Shown here in pieces: positions 10,290 to 18,870 of a stretch of 64,000 nucleotides of DNA (within the stretch, counting starts at the first letter, position 1; each line of letters opens with the position of its first letter). The notes under the pieces are model-generated. The model saw only the letters and a program-made list of their open reading frames with translations. It searched no databases and had not been told where the DNA came from. Position numbers and translations under genes: made by a program. Source of the stretch: Limnobaculum xujianqingii (lineage in GTDB: Bacteria > Pseudomonadota > Gammaproteobacteria > Enterobacterales > Enterobacteriaceae); NCBI RefSeq assembly GCF_013394855.1, contig NZ_JABMLK010000001.1:124001-188000 (forward strand). The letters run 5' to 3'.

Positions 10290-11741
10290 CTACAACCCCC
10301 CCTGACACATATACTTCAGCTCCAAATAATCATCAATCCCATACTCAGAACCTTCACGCCCCAGCCCCGACTGCTTCACACCGCCAAACGGCGCCACTTC
10401 ATTAGACAGCAAACCGGTATTAATACCGACCATGCCATATTCCAGCGCTTCACTGACGCGCCAGATACGGGCACTGTCTTTACTGTAGAAGTAGGCTGCC
10501 AGCCCATAAATGGTGTTATTGGCCAGACGGATAGCCTCTTTCTCATCGTCAAAAATCACCAATGGGGCCACCGGGCCAAAGATCTCTTCATCCAGTAACT
10601 TTGCACCCTCAGGAACATCACCTAACACGATGGGATTAACAAAGTTACCCCCCAATGGATGAGCCTTATCGCCGGTGAGCATTTTGGCCCCATGGGAAAC
10701 AGCGTCATCAACCAGTGACTGTACTTTCTCCACCGCTTTCTGATTAATCATTGGGCCAATATTTACCCCTTCATCCAATCCGTTTCCTACCTTCAGTTCG
10801 TTCACCCGACGAGTAAATTGCTCGGCAAAAGTGGAATAAACCTCACGGTGAATATAAAAACGGTTAGCACAAACGCAAGTCTGCCCGGCATTGCGGTATT
10901 TTGCCGCAATGGCACCCTCAACGGCGGCAGGAATATCCGCATCATCAAAAACAATAAAAGGCGCATTGCCCCCCAATTCCAGCGATACTTTCTTAATCGT
11001 CTCGGCACTTTGTCGCATCAACAAACGGCCTACTTCAGTGGAACCGGTAAAGGTCAGTTTACGGATATCCGGATGAGCAGTGAGTACCCCGCCAATTGGG
11101 CCAGATTTCCCGGTTACCACATTAAAGACTCCGGGAGGAATACCTGCGCGTCGGGCCAGTTCTGCCATTGCCAGTGCGGAATAGGGCGTTTCACTGGCGG
11201 GTCTTAACACCATGGTACAGCCCGCAGCCAGTGCCGGAGCCGCTTTACGGGTGATCATTGCCGCCGGAAAGTTCCACGGTGTAATTGCAGCGCAAACGCC
11301 GATGGGTTGTTTTATCACCATCAGGCGTTTATCCGCCGTTGGCGAGGGAATCACGTCACCATTGGTTCGTTTACACTGTTCGGCAAACCATTCGATAAAA
11401 GATGCGGCATAGCGAATTTCGCCTTCGGCTTCTGCCAGTGGTTTTCCCTGCTCACGGGTCATGATCATGGCTAAGTCTTTGCGGTTCTCGATCATTAAAT
11501 CGAACCATTTACGTAGCAGTATTGATCGCTGGTGAGCCGGTAACGCTTTCCAGCCGTTTAGCGCTAAACGAGCGGCTTCTACGGCAATCAGCGTATCGTT
11601 TTCGTTCATATCGGGTATCTGACCTAAACGTTCGCCGGTTGCCGGGTCGAATACCTCGAGGTGATTTTTACTACCGGCATCCAGCCAGATACCGTTAATA
11701 AATGCCTGCTGTTTAAACAACGTTGGATCATTAAGTTTCAT
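10290..11741 (-). CDS. gabD: Succinate-semialdehyde dehydrogenase (NADP+)
   Basis: A 483-residue aldehyde dehydrogenase that oxidises succinate semialdehyde to succinate, the last step of GABA-type catabolism, in the cytoplasm. Visible signatures are T-P-W-N-F-P-A for cofactor binding, F-T-G-S-T-E-V-G, the L-E-L-G-G-N-A-P block with the general-base Glu, and N-A-G-Q-T-C-V-C-A-N-R with the catalytic Cys. Length and motifs match GabD (482 residues in E. coli). A strong GGAGG site sits 8 bases before the ATG. It lies 130 bp downstream of dmlA in the same direction and may be co-transcribed with it. No gabT or gabP is nearby, so another semialdehyde substrate is possible. Confidence 0.88.
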   Translation of the reverse strand: MKLNDPTLFKQQAFINGIWLDAGSKNHLEVFDPATGERLGQIPDMNENDTLIAVEAARLALNGWKALPAHQRSILLRKWFDLMIENRKDLAMIMTREQGKPLAEAEGEIRYAASFIEWFAEQCKRTNGDVIPSPTADKRLMVIKQPIGVCAAITPWNFPAAMITRKAAPALAAGCTMVLRPASETPYSALAMAELARRAGIPPGVFNVVTGKSGPIGGVLTAHPDIRKLTFTGSTEVGRLLMRQSAETIKKVSLELGGNAPFIVFDDADIPAAVEGAIAAKYRNAGQTCVCANRFYIHREVYSTFAEQFTRRVNELKVGNGLDEGVNIGPMINQKAVEKVQSLVDDAVSHGAKMLTGDKAHPLGGNFVNPIVLGDVPEGAKLLDEEIFGPVAPLVIFDDEKEAIRLANNTIYGLAAYFYSKDSARIWRVSEALEYGMVGINTGLLSNEVAPFGGVKQSGLGREGSEYGIDDYLELKYMCQGGL

Positions 11742-11871
11742 CAGATTGACCTCCGGAAATAGTTTTCAGGGTAGCCTTTAAGGATAGACCATCGAATATG
11801 GACATTTTGTGATGAATTATCGACATCCGAATGAATACCGGATGCCGATAACAGATAATTATCAGAGTTAA

Positions 11872-12951
11872 CTACAGTAGTTCAGCGATTGCTTTGCCGA
11901 CTTCCTGAGTTGAAGCGTTGCCACCCAGATCGCGGGTTTTAGGACCTTGGGCGATAGCCTGTTCAATGGCATGCAGAATGCCATCGTGCGCCTGTTGATA
12001 GCGGCTATCTCCTTCACCGAGGAAGCCCAGCATCATGGCACCGGTCCAGATCATAGCAATGGGATTGGCAATGTTCTGACCGTAAATGTCTGGTGCAGAG
12101 CCATGTACCGGTTCAAACATCGACGGAAAATTACGCTCCGGATTAATATTGGCTGATGGAGCGATACCAATGGTGCCGGCACAGGCCGGGCCGAGGTCTG
12201 ACAGAATATCGCCAAACAGGTTAGAGGCCACCACCACATCAAAACGTTCAGGGGTAAGCACGAAGCGAGCACAAAGAATATCAATATGCTGCTTGTCCCA
12301 GGCAATTTGCGGATAGTTTTCTGCCATCAGCGCCAGACGCTCATCCCAGTAAGGCATACTGATAGCCATACCGTTGGATTTAGTGGCCGAGGTCAGTTTT
12401 TTGCGTGGGCGAGTCTGGGCCAGTTCAAAAGCATACTTCAGGATGCGGTCAACACCGTGGCGAGAGAAGATTGACTCTTGCACCACAAACTCCCTGTCAG
12501 TACCTTCAAACATACGACCACCAAGGGAAGAGTATTCCCCTTCGGTGTTTTCCCTCACCACGTAAAAATCGATATCGCCAGGTTTTTTATTGGCCAGCGG
12601 GCAAGGAACCCCTGGAAACAGGCGTACCGGGCGCAGGTTAACATATTGGTCAAACTCACGGCGAAACTTAAGCAGTGAACCCCACAGGGATATGTGGTCA
12701 GGCACTTTGTCCGGCCAGCCAACGGCACCAAAATAGATGGCATCAAACGACTGAAGTTGTTTAAACCAGTCGTCCGGCATCATGCTGCCATGCTCAAGAT
12801 AATAATCACAGCTGGCCCAGTCGAAGGTATGAAACTCAAGATTAAGATCCCAACGTCGGGCTGCGGCTTCCAGCACGCGGACCCCTTCTGGTAATACTTC
12901 TTTGCCGATACCGTCGCCGGGAATGGCGGCAATTCTGTAAGTCTTATTCAT
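11872..12951 (-). CDS. dmlA: D-malate/tartrate dehydrogenase (decarboxylating)
   Basis: A 359-residue member of the isocitrate/isopropylmalate dehydrogenase family, close to E. coli DmlA (361) and tartrate dehydrogenase TtuC. It oxidises and decarboxylates D-malate to pyruvate with NAD+. The N-terminal A-A-I-P-G-D-G-I-G-K-E-V, the Arg-rich block L-R-P-V-R-L-F-P-G, the V-R-E-N-T-E-G-E-Y segment and the C-terminal P-V-H-G-S-A-P-D-I motif are all present. The gene starts 51 bp after the end of the J-protein gene on the same strand, and no terminator is evident between them, so read-through from the ybeU-djlC unit is possible. The usual LysR regulator dmlR is not in the window. Confidence 0.88.
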   Translation of the reverse strand: MNKTYRIAAIPGDGIGKEVLPEGVRVLEAAARRWDLNLEFHTFDWASCDYYLEHGSMMPDDWFKQLQSFDAIYFGAVGWPDKVPDHISLWGSLLKFRREFDQYVNLRPVRLFPGVPCPLANKKPGDIDFYVVRENTEGEYSSLGGRMFEGTDREFVVQESIFSRHGVDRILKYAFELAQTRPRKKLTSATKSNGMAISMPYWDERLALMAENYPQIAWDKQHIDILCARFVLTPERFDVVVASNLFGDILSDLGPACAGTIGIAPSANINPERNFPSMFEPVHGSAPDIYGQNIANPIAMIWTGAMMLGFLGEGDSRYQQAHDGILHAIEQAIAQGPKTRDLGGNASTQEVGKAIAELL

Positions 12952-13002
12952 CAGGGGCCTCTCTTGTGTGATTAAATTAACTCAATGGGCATCTTGTCTG
13001 TT

Positions 13003-15720
13003 TTATGGCTGGTTAAACCATCCATTAGCCGGAGGTCCGGCTTTATTGGCAAAAGGAACACCCGGTGCCAGTAACAGGTAAATAATGCTTAAGGTCATGG
13101 TGACAGGAAATATCGTGGATACTACCGCCATGATGATGATGGCGGTATTACTCAAATTCAGGTCATTTGCCCGTCTGATCATGGCACCAAGACTGCTGGT
13201 CAGAAACAACGCCACTAAAACCAGTGGACCTATAGCGCTGTCTGACATTTTGATCATAATGACACCGATAATAAAACTCAGCAGCGTACCCAGCAGCAAC
13301 TGGGCGGCAAAACCGGTACGATTCAGGCGGGATTTAAAGCGCCAGAACTCCCAGAATTTGCTGGGCTGTTGATTTGTCTGCACCGGATTTTTGCCACGGT
13401 AGCGGGATTCCTGCAACAACAGTTTAGCCACCAGACGCAACGTAATATCTTCATTGGGGTTTTGCTGACAATCCCATAGCGATTTCTGACTATTTTCAGA
13501 AAGAACCCGGTGAGGATTACGACGCATATCCAGCGTTTCGCTAATCAGTTCTTTCAGTCGTGGATTACGTACTTCATTGATTTGCGCATAAGGTGTCGCG
13601 TTAAGCAACGCTTCTCTTAGCGCTTGTTCAGCTTCGTTGCTGAGTTGCATCTCTTCTATCAGGGTGGTGAAACGTTTTTCCCGGCCATTGAGGCCAAACC
13701 AGGCGCAGGCGGCATAGAACACCATTTGATTAATATTCGAGGATTTCTCAATACGACCTCGCCATTCCAGACTGCTGATATAAAAATGGTCGATGGAATA
13801 GGAACGGGTAGTTTGCTGATTTTCCAGATAGTCTTCCGGCGTAATCGGTAGTCTGGTCCATGAGTGATGCTGAAGAATATAGCTCAGCGTTAACTTATCC
13901 CGATATTGCTCAACGATATTATCCTGCTGCACATCCAACTGGTTAATTAACTGGCAGAATTCATACAGCGGGTGCTGCTCTTCTGGCGTTATATTTTTCG
14001 CCTGTATCAGCATCGGCAATGATTCTGCCGGTCTTTCCAATAGCAAAACTAATGCATAGCACTGGCGGCACCATTGCCAGTAATCCTGATTATTGTCAGG
14101 TTCCGGCAGTGAGGCACTGTTATTCAGGGCAATAAAGCTGATCCAGTCAGTGATGGTTTCCAGATTGCCGCCAAACGTCTCACTGTTGGCTAAACGCTCT
14201 AACTGTTCATTGGCCAACCAGCGCCGTTGCAACAACCAATGCAGGCACTGCAAATGTGCTTCGGAATCGCGCTGAGCCAGTTCTGCCGGTAGCGCTTCAG
14301 GTTGTGGGGCATATAACCAATGGGTAAAGGCTTGAATAACCATGGATGTTTTCAGCCAGTCCAGACGTTGCTGAGCCTGTAGCTTGAATCGGCTCAGAAT
14401 CAGGTCGTCTAACGGATCGCCACTTTCTGGCTCATCAATAATTTGCTGTAACAGGGTTTCATTTCCCAACCGCAGCATGCTGGCATGGCGATAGAGATGC
14501 ACTACCGGATCGCTGCCGTCATCCAGAATCAGATGGCGAATCATAGTGATTGGCGTCTCTTTATGCAGTCGCCATTTAGCAAAATCCTCGGCTATCAGCG
14601 GCATAGGACTTTGTAATACTTCACCCCAGCGCAACAAGGTTTTGGTAGTTTGGGTTGGGGTAATATAACGCTGTTCTGGTGCATCAATGGCTACGCCATC
14701 GGCCGGGAGATATTGTGCATTATCCAACGCCTGAATCAGCAGCGGCGTACGTTCAGGGGAATGATTAACGCACCAGGTTAATAGCCAGGCCTCGGCGGTG
14801 GCATGGCGTTCAGCCTGATACAAACGGATCCAAAACGGTAATGCCCAGTCGTCATGACCGGACATGGAACACTGAGAAGCGTACAAATAAAGCCAGTCGC
14901 TATTCTCCGGATCTTTGGTCAGCTGTTGCAGGCAATAGTCGCTGAGATGTTCAGAACCGATCCCTGCCAGCGTGTACCAGCGGCAGCGTAGTTCCATGAC
15001 TTCCGGGGAATCAGGCCAGTAGACCACCATTGATTGCAGCAGATATTCTCGCAGCATCCAGGCTGGTCTTTCCCAAAACAGGAAATTAATTGAATTGATA
15101 TGATCTACGCTGGCGTTTTGTGCCGCCAGCGGCAGGCCCGCAAGCAGCGTCATATCAAAGATGTCGCCTTTGGCAATATAGTCGAGATAGTCGTCCAGAT
15201 GTTCGACGCTTTCGCCTCTTAGTTCGGTAATCCGCTGTTTCCAGCGCATACGCTCGGCCAGAATCTGAACGCAGTCTCTGGAGACATAGCTGGTGTTATA
15301 CAACATCATCAGCAATGACCAGCGCAACTGGTTAGTCACTTCGATGGAGTGACTATCAATTTTCTGAATGTATTGATGCCATGCATCCGGCTGATAGCGC
15401 TGATTCGCATCGTTTAACAGGGTTTCGAGATCCTCAGTTAGCTGGTCAATGACCTGCTGCTCAGGATGCAGTTCCTTGATTTCGGGCTCTGGTTCCGTCT
15501 CAACGACGGGCTCGATGGGCTCATTATCCAGCGCAGAGATTGGTCGGAAGTCTGACTGAATCCCTTTTTTGGCCTGTTCATAAGCCTGACGCAGGTTTTG
15601 GAAACCCTGAGGGTCGTTTTCCGGATGATGTTCGGGTAGTTTTTTTCGGTAAGCGTTACGGATGATTTCCTGATCGTCCGTGGGCTCAATGCCTAATATT
15701 TGCCAACAGCTCAGATTCAT
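13003..15720 (-). CDS. DjlC/DjlB-like J-domain protein with C-terminal DUF805-like membrane domain
   Basis: A 905-residue protein. Residues 1-55 form a J domain (W-Q-I-L-G-I-E-P-T-D-D, then H-H-P-E-N-D-P-Q-G-F, then L-R-Q-A-Y-E-Q-A), the part that stimulates Hsp70 ATPase. The tripeptide that is usually H-P-D reads H-P-E. A long soluble helical middle follows. The last 110 residues contain three hydrophobic segments and an R-R-A-N-D-L-N motif like DUF805, so the protein is probably anchored in the inner membrane. Known DjlB/DjlC proteins are about 480 residues, so this is almost twice as long. The start overlaps the YbeU-like gene by 4 bases. In E. coli these genes adjoin hscC, so HscC is the likely partner (inference). 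Confidence 0.78.
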   Translation of the reverse strand: MNLSCWQILGIEPTDDQEIIRNAYRKKLPEHHPENDPQGFQNLRQAYEQAKKGIQSDFRPISALDNEPIEPVVETEPEPEIKELHPEQQVIDQLTEDLETLLNDANQRYQPDAWHQYIQKIDSHSIEVTNQLRWSLLMMLYNTSYVSRDCVQILAERMRWKQRITELRGESVEHLDDYLDYIAKGDIFDMTLLAGLPLAAQNASVDHINSINFLFWERPAWMLREYLLQSMVVYWPDSPEVMELRCRWYTLAGIGSEHLSDYCLQQLTKDPENSDWLYLYASQCSMSGHDDWALPFWIRLYQAERHATAEAWLLTWCVNHSPERTPLLIQALDNAQYLPADGVAIDAPEQRYITPTQTTKTLLRWGEVLQSPMPLIAEDFAKWRLHKETPITMIRHLILDDGSDPVVHLYRHASMLRLGNETLLQQIIDEPESGDPLDDLILSRFKLQAQQRLDWLKTSMVIQAFTHWLYAPQPEALPAELAQRDSEAHLQCLHWLLQRRWLANEQLERLANSETFGGNLETITDWISFIALNNSASLPEPDNNQDYWQWCRQCYALVLLLERPAESLPMLIQAKNITPEEQHPLYEFCQLINQLDVQQDNIVEQYRDKLTLSYILQHHSWTRLPITPEDYLENQQTTRSYSIDHFYISSLEWRGRIEKSSNINQMVFYAACAWFGLNGREKRFTTLIEEMQLSNEAEQALREALLNATPYAQINEVRNPRLKELISETLDMRRNPHRVLSENSQKSLWDCQQNPNEDITLRLVAKLLLQESRYRGKNPVQTNQQPSKFWEFWRFKSRLNRTGFAAQLLLGTLLSFIIGVIMIKMSDSAIGPLVLVALFLTSSLGAMIRRANDLNLSNTAIIIMAVVSTIFPVTMTLSIIYLLLAPGVPFANKAGPPANGWFNQP

Positions 15721-16430
15721 GACCAGTCAACCTCCTGTAGTGACTGAGGCTTTTCCATCTCCAGCTCGGCTGGATCCATTTCCCATATCAGATGCCGATA
15801 AGGACTGTCTGGCTCGGTAAACAGATAGCGGGAAATGGTCATATTTGAATCCAGCGTACCTTTACTGTTCAGGGCATAGCCTTTAAGTTCGGGCTGCTCT
15901 TCACTGATGGATAGCCAGAAGGTTCTGCCAATCAGAAAACCAGAGGCGTACTCCTGCCAACTGGCATAGTAGTGGCGGGCTCGATGGGCAATACGGCAGT
16001 GAAACCACAGGCTTTCCTGTTCGGTTATCCACTGGTTTAACACACCAACACGGCACAGGAAGCTCATCCGGCACAGATCCCAGGAACGGATGCCTCCCGA
16101 TCCGCACATTAATGCAGTATCGGCTACAAACTCCAGTAATACCTGACGTGACTCTTCCTGATGGGCTGAGTATTCCCGCCAACGGTTTGGTGTTAGCTGG
16201 TGCCATAAATAGTAAGGATAGGAGAGTTCGTCAGCATGTCCGTGGTCGATCATGCGGGTAACGGTATCGAATAATGATTCTCTGGAATCGATGTCCCAAC
16301 TCTCTCTTAAATCCAGAGAGGAATCGTTTGGATAAAAGTTCGGTGCGGTGTAAGACGCCCCGTATTCAATGTTTAGCGCGACCATTGGGGCCGATAGGGC
16401 GTATAGCCAGTGTTGATATTGTTGGTCCAT
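15717..16430 (-). CDS. YbeU/YbeR-like DUF1266 protein
   Basis: A soluble 237-residue protein without signal peptide or membrane segment, rich in Trp and Tyr, resembling the DUF1266 proteins YbeU and YbeR encoded next to djlC and hscC in E. coli. Its function is unknown; co-conservation with the HscC system suggests a client or accessory role (inference). The frame could begin at a TTG at 16442, but ATG 16430 gives M-D-Q-Q-Y-Q-H-W and is the more likely start. Its stop overlaps the J-protein start (ATGA), so the two are translationally coupled. Confidence 0.78.
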   Translation of the reverse strand: MDQQYQHWLYALSAPMVALNIEYGASYTAPNFYPNDSSLDLRESWDIDSRESLFDTVTRMIDHGHADELSYPYYLWHQLTPNRWREYSAHQEESRQVLLEFVADTALMCGSGGIRSWDLCRMSFLCRVGVLNQWITEQESLWFHCRIAHRARHYYASWQEYASGFLIGRTFWLSISEEQPELKGYALNSKGTLDSNMTISRYLFTEPDSPYRHLIWEMDPAELEMEKPQSLQEVDWS

Positions 16431-16669
16431 CAATAAGCTCAACGGGGGTGAAAAAATGGTTATTCAGGATACTACTACAGAAAGAAAACGCCTTCAAAGA
16501 TGGAAAAATGTGTTGTGAGACACCTCAGATACTGTTATCACTTTGTTTCTGGAAAAACTGCAACTACACATTGTGATATGCCAAAAGGGATATCCGGAGG
16601 TGTGCCTTTGTTTATCAATCTGCGGGTTGATAAAAATTGTTCTATGCTCAATCCGCTCTGATATTTTCT

Positions 16670-16685
16670 GCCTGTTATAACAGGC
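16670..16685. promoter_or_regulatory. 16-bp perfect palindrome upstream of niaP
   Basis: GCCTGTTATAACAGGC is a perfect inverted repeat ending about 30 bases before the niaP start codon. It could be an operator or a leader hairpin; no regulator can be named. Confidence 0.5.
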
Positions 16686-16716
16686 GCTGAAACTCTACTT
16701 TATGAGGATAACTCAG

Positions 16717-17955
16717 GTGTCACAAGCTACGACTTCACAAAAGACGCTGGTTCAAAAAGGGGTGTCTAAGCATAAGCTGTTGACGATTGCCGGTCTGGGG
16801 TGGATGTTTGATGCTTTGGACGTCGGGCTGCTGTCGTTTTTATTAGCAGCGCTGAAACAAGACTGGGGACTAACGGCTCAACAAATGGGCTGGATTGGCA
16901 GCATTAACTCTATCGGCATGGCGGTAGGGGCGTTTGTATTTGGCGTAATGGCGGATCGTACCGGGCGCAAATCAGCGTTTATTGTCACATTGTTGTTGTT
17001 TAGCGTTGGTAGTGGGCTGACAGCACTGGTGTCTACTCTGGCTGCTTTGCTGGTGCTGCGTTTTATTATTGGTATGGGGCTGGGTGGAGAATTACCTGTC
17101 GCCTCAACGCTGGTATCCGAGAGTGTTGAATCTCACGAACGTGGTCGTATTGTGGTACTGCTGGAGAGCTTCTGGGCGTTTGGCTGGCTGGCGGCGGCCC
17201 TGATTGCTTACTTTATCATTCCAAACTATGGCTGGCGTGTGGCGATGTTAATCAGTGCATTACCTGCATTCTATGCCATTTATCTGCGTTTGAATTTGCC
17301 AGACTCACCGCGCTTTAAACGGGCGGAAACCAAAGAGGCTAAGCCTTCAATTATCAGCAATATCACTGCCGTCTGGTCCAGTGATTATCGTAAAGCGACG
17401 CTGATGCTGTGGATTCTGTGGTTCTGCGTGGTGTTTTCTTACTATGGTATGTTCCTGTGGCTGCCGAGCGTAGTGATGCTGAAGGGCTTTAGTCTAGTGA
17501 AAAGCTTCCAGTATGTCCTGATTATGACGCTGGCCCAACTTCCGGGTTACTTCACTGCTGCATGGCTGATTGAGCGCTACGGGCGTAAGTTTGTGTTGGC
17601 GACCTATCTGACAGGAACCGCGGTTTCAGCCTATTTCTTTGGCGCTTCTGATACCGTTGCTCAACTGTTGATCTTTGGCATGCTGTTGTCATTTTTCAAT
17701 CTGGGGGCATGGGGTGCTTTATATGCCTATACGCCGGAACAATATCCCACCGCGATCCGCGGTACGGGTGCCGGAATGGCGGCCTCCATTGGTCGGATTG
17801 GTGGTATTTTAGGGCCACTGATGGTGGGTTATCTGGTGGCAATGAATAGCTCGATCACGCTGATTTTTAGTCTGTTTTGTGCGTCGATAATGGTGGCGGT
17901 GGTAGCGGTTATTTGGTTGGGGAGGGAGACTAAGCAGATGGATTTGATACCGTAA
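16717..17955 (+). CDS. niaP: Nicotinate transporter NiaP (MFS)
   Basis: A 412-residue, 12-segment major facilitator protein of the inner membrane that takes up nicotinate for NAD synthesis. It matches what I recall of Bacillus subtilis NiaP over its whole length. Examples are A-G-L-G-W-M-F-D-A-L-D-V-G-L, G-M-G-L-G-G-E-L-P-V-A, the A-D-R-T-G-R-K loop, and N-L-G-A-W-G-A-L-Y-A-Y-T-P-E-Q. I place the start at GTG 16717, because AGGA lies 8 bases before it; ATG 16702 has no ribosome binding site. It diverges from the YbeU-like gene. Confidence 0.85.
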   Translation: MSQATTSQKTLVQKGVSKHKLLTIAGLGWMFDALDVGLLSFLLAALKQDWGLTAQQMGWIGSINSIGMAVGAFVFGVMADRTGRKSAFIVTLLLFSVGSGLTALVSTLAALLVLRFIIGMGLGGELPVASTLVSESVESHERGRIVVLLESFWAFGWLAAALIAYFIIPNYGWRVAMLISALPAFYAIYLRLNLPDSPRFKRAETKEAKPSIISNITAVWSSDYRKATLMLWILWFCVVFSYYGMFLWLPSVVMLKGFSLVKSFQYVLIMTLAQLPGYFTAAWLIERYGRKFVLATYLTGTAVSAYFFGASDTVAQLLIFGMLLSFFNLGAWGALYAYTPEQYPTAIRGTGAGMAASIGRIGGILGPLMVGYLVAMNSSITLIFSLFCASIMVAVVAVIWLGRETKQMDLIP

Positions 17956-17984
17956 CGGTCTGTTTAGCTCTTGAGTCATTTCGG

Positions 17985-18245
17985 CCGCTAATGATGTAGC
18001 GTTTAGTTCAACTATCGGGAGGCGGCCGAGCAGGGGGCGTTGGGGCGAACGTCCCCTGCACCCCCGCGCCTTCGCACCCGAATCCAGGTCGCCTTGCGGC
18101 GACTTCCCTCCGCCTTCACTCGGGCTTACGCACTGACACTGATTCGGTTTATTCGCCTCATCCATGAGGCTCACCCCTGTTGGGCGTGCTACCCTCTTTC
18201 AGTTGTCGGCTGAATTCCAGTGCTCCTTAAGGTCAACGGTTTTAA
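17985..18245 (+). repeat. Second intergenic repeat type (type B), long copy
   Basis: This gene-free stretch after niaP is packed with inverted repeats. A nested hairpin spans 18030-18059 (GCAGGGG outer stem, CGTT/AACG inner), and GTCGCC-TTGC-GGCGAC spans 18088-18103. The segment from 18100 to 18245 shares blocks with 27696-27770 (CGACTTCCCTCCGC, TACCCTCT, AAGGTCAAC). The start resembles the first bases of the type A element (ATCGGGAGG). Confidence 0.65.
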
Positions 18246-18313
18246 GGTCAAAAGCTTAAGAGAGAAGGGCAAGGGCTTTCATAGCGGGAATGCATTTTGT
18301 TGAAGGGATTTAT

Positions 18314-18841
18314 ATGACTGGTGAGATAGCTAATTATTCGATTGGTTTGGCGGCGGTGGCGGATATTCCGTTTATTGCTTCGATTGAAGCGGCGGCTGCG
18401 ACGATGTTTCCGGAGTCTGTTTTGCCGGCAGCGCAGCGGCAGGAGACGACTCCTATTGGTTTATTGCAGCAGGCTCAGGCAGAGAAACGATTATGGGTGG
18501 CGCAGCAGGATGGCCAGCCGGTTGGTTTTCTTCTGGCAGATCGGGTAGGGGAATGGGGTTGGGTTCAGGAGGTGAGTGTACATCCTGATGCGGGCGGTCG
18601 GGGTATTGGTAAGCAGCTGATTATGCAAGTACTTGAATGGTCATGTCAGCAGCAGTGCCAGTATGTCGGGCTGACGACGTTTCGTGATGTGGCCTGGAAT
18701 GGTCCTTTTTACCAACGTCTGGGTTTTATGGCATTTGACCGACTGCCAACACCTGAGTTTTTACAGCAGGCATTGGCAGGTGAACGGGAATGGAGCCGTT
18801 TTTGTCGGGTGGCAATGTATTATCCCCTGAAACCGCAGTGA
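18314..18841 (+). CDS. GNAT-family N-acetyltransferase
   Basis: A 175-residue acetyltransferase. The acetyl-CoA phosphate loop is seen as V-H-P-D-A-G-G-R-G-I-G-K-Q-L-I around residues 90-105, followed by the F-Y-Q-R-L-G-F motif common near the C-terminus of the fold. The substrate is unknown. A longer frame begins at 18290, but ATG 18314 is preceded by GAAGGGA at the right distance. It is convergent with the dehydratase gene, 29 bp apart. Confidence 0.83.
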   Translation: MTGEIANYSIGLAAVADIPFIASIEAAAATMFPESVLPAAQRQETTPIGLLQQAQAEKRLWVAQQDGQPVGFLLADRVGEWGWVQEVSVHPDAGGRGIGKQLIMQVLEWSCQQQCQYVGLTTFRDVAWNGPFYQRLGFMAFDRLPTPEFLQQALAGEREWSRFCRVAMYYPLKPQ

Positions 18842-18870
18842 GATGGTTCAGAGGATAGCTGACAGGGGAA

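Noticed and set aside
10122..10598. 158-codon open frame overlapping repeat copy 2 and the gabD 3' end
   Set aside because: Half is the structured repeat and half is antisense to gabD; no similarity to any family.
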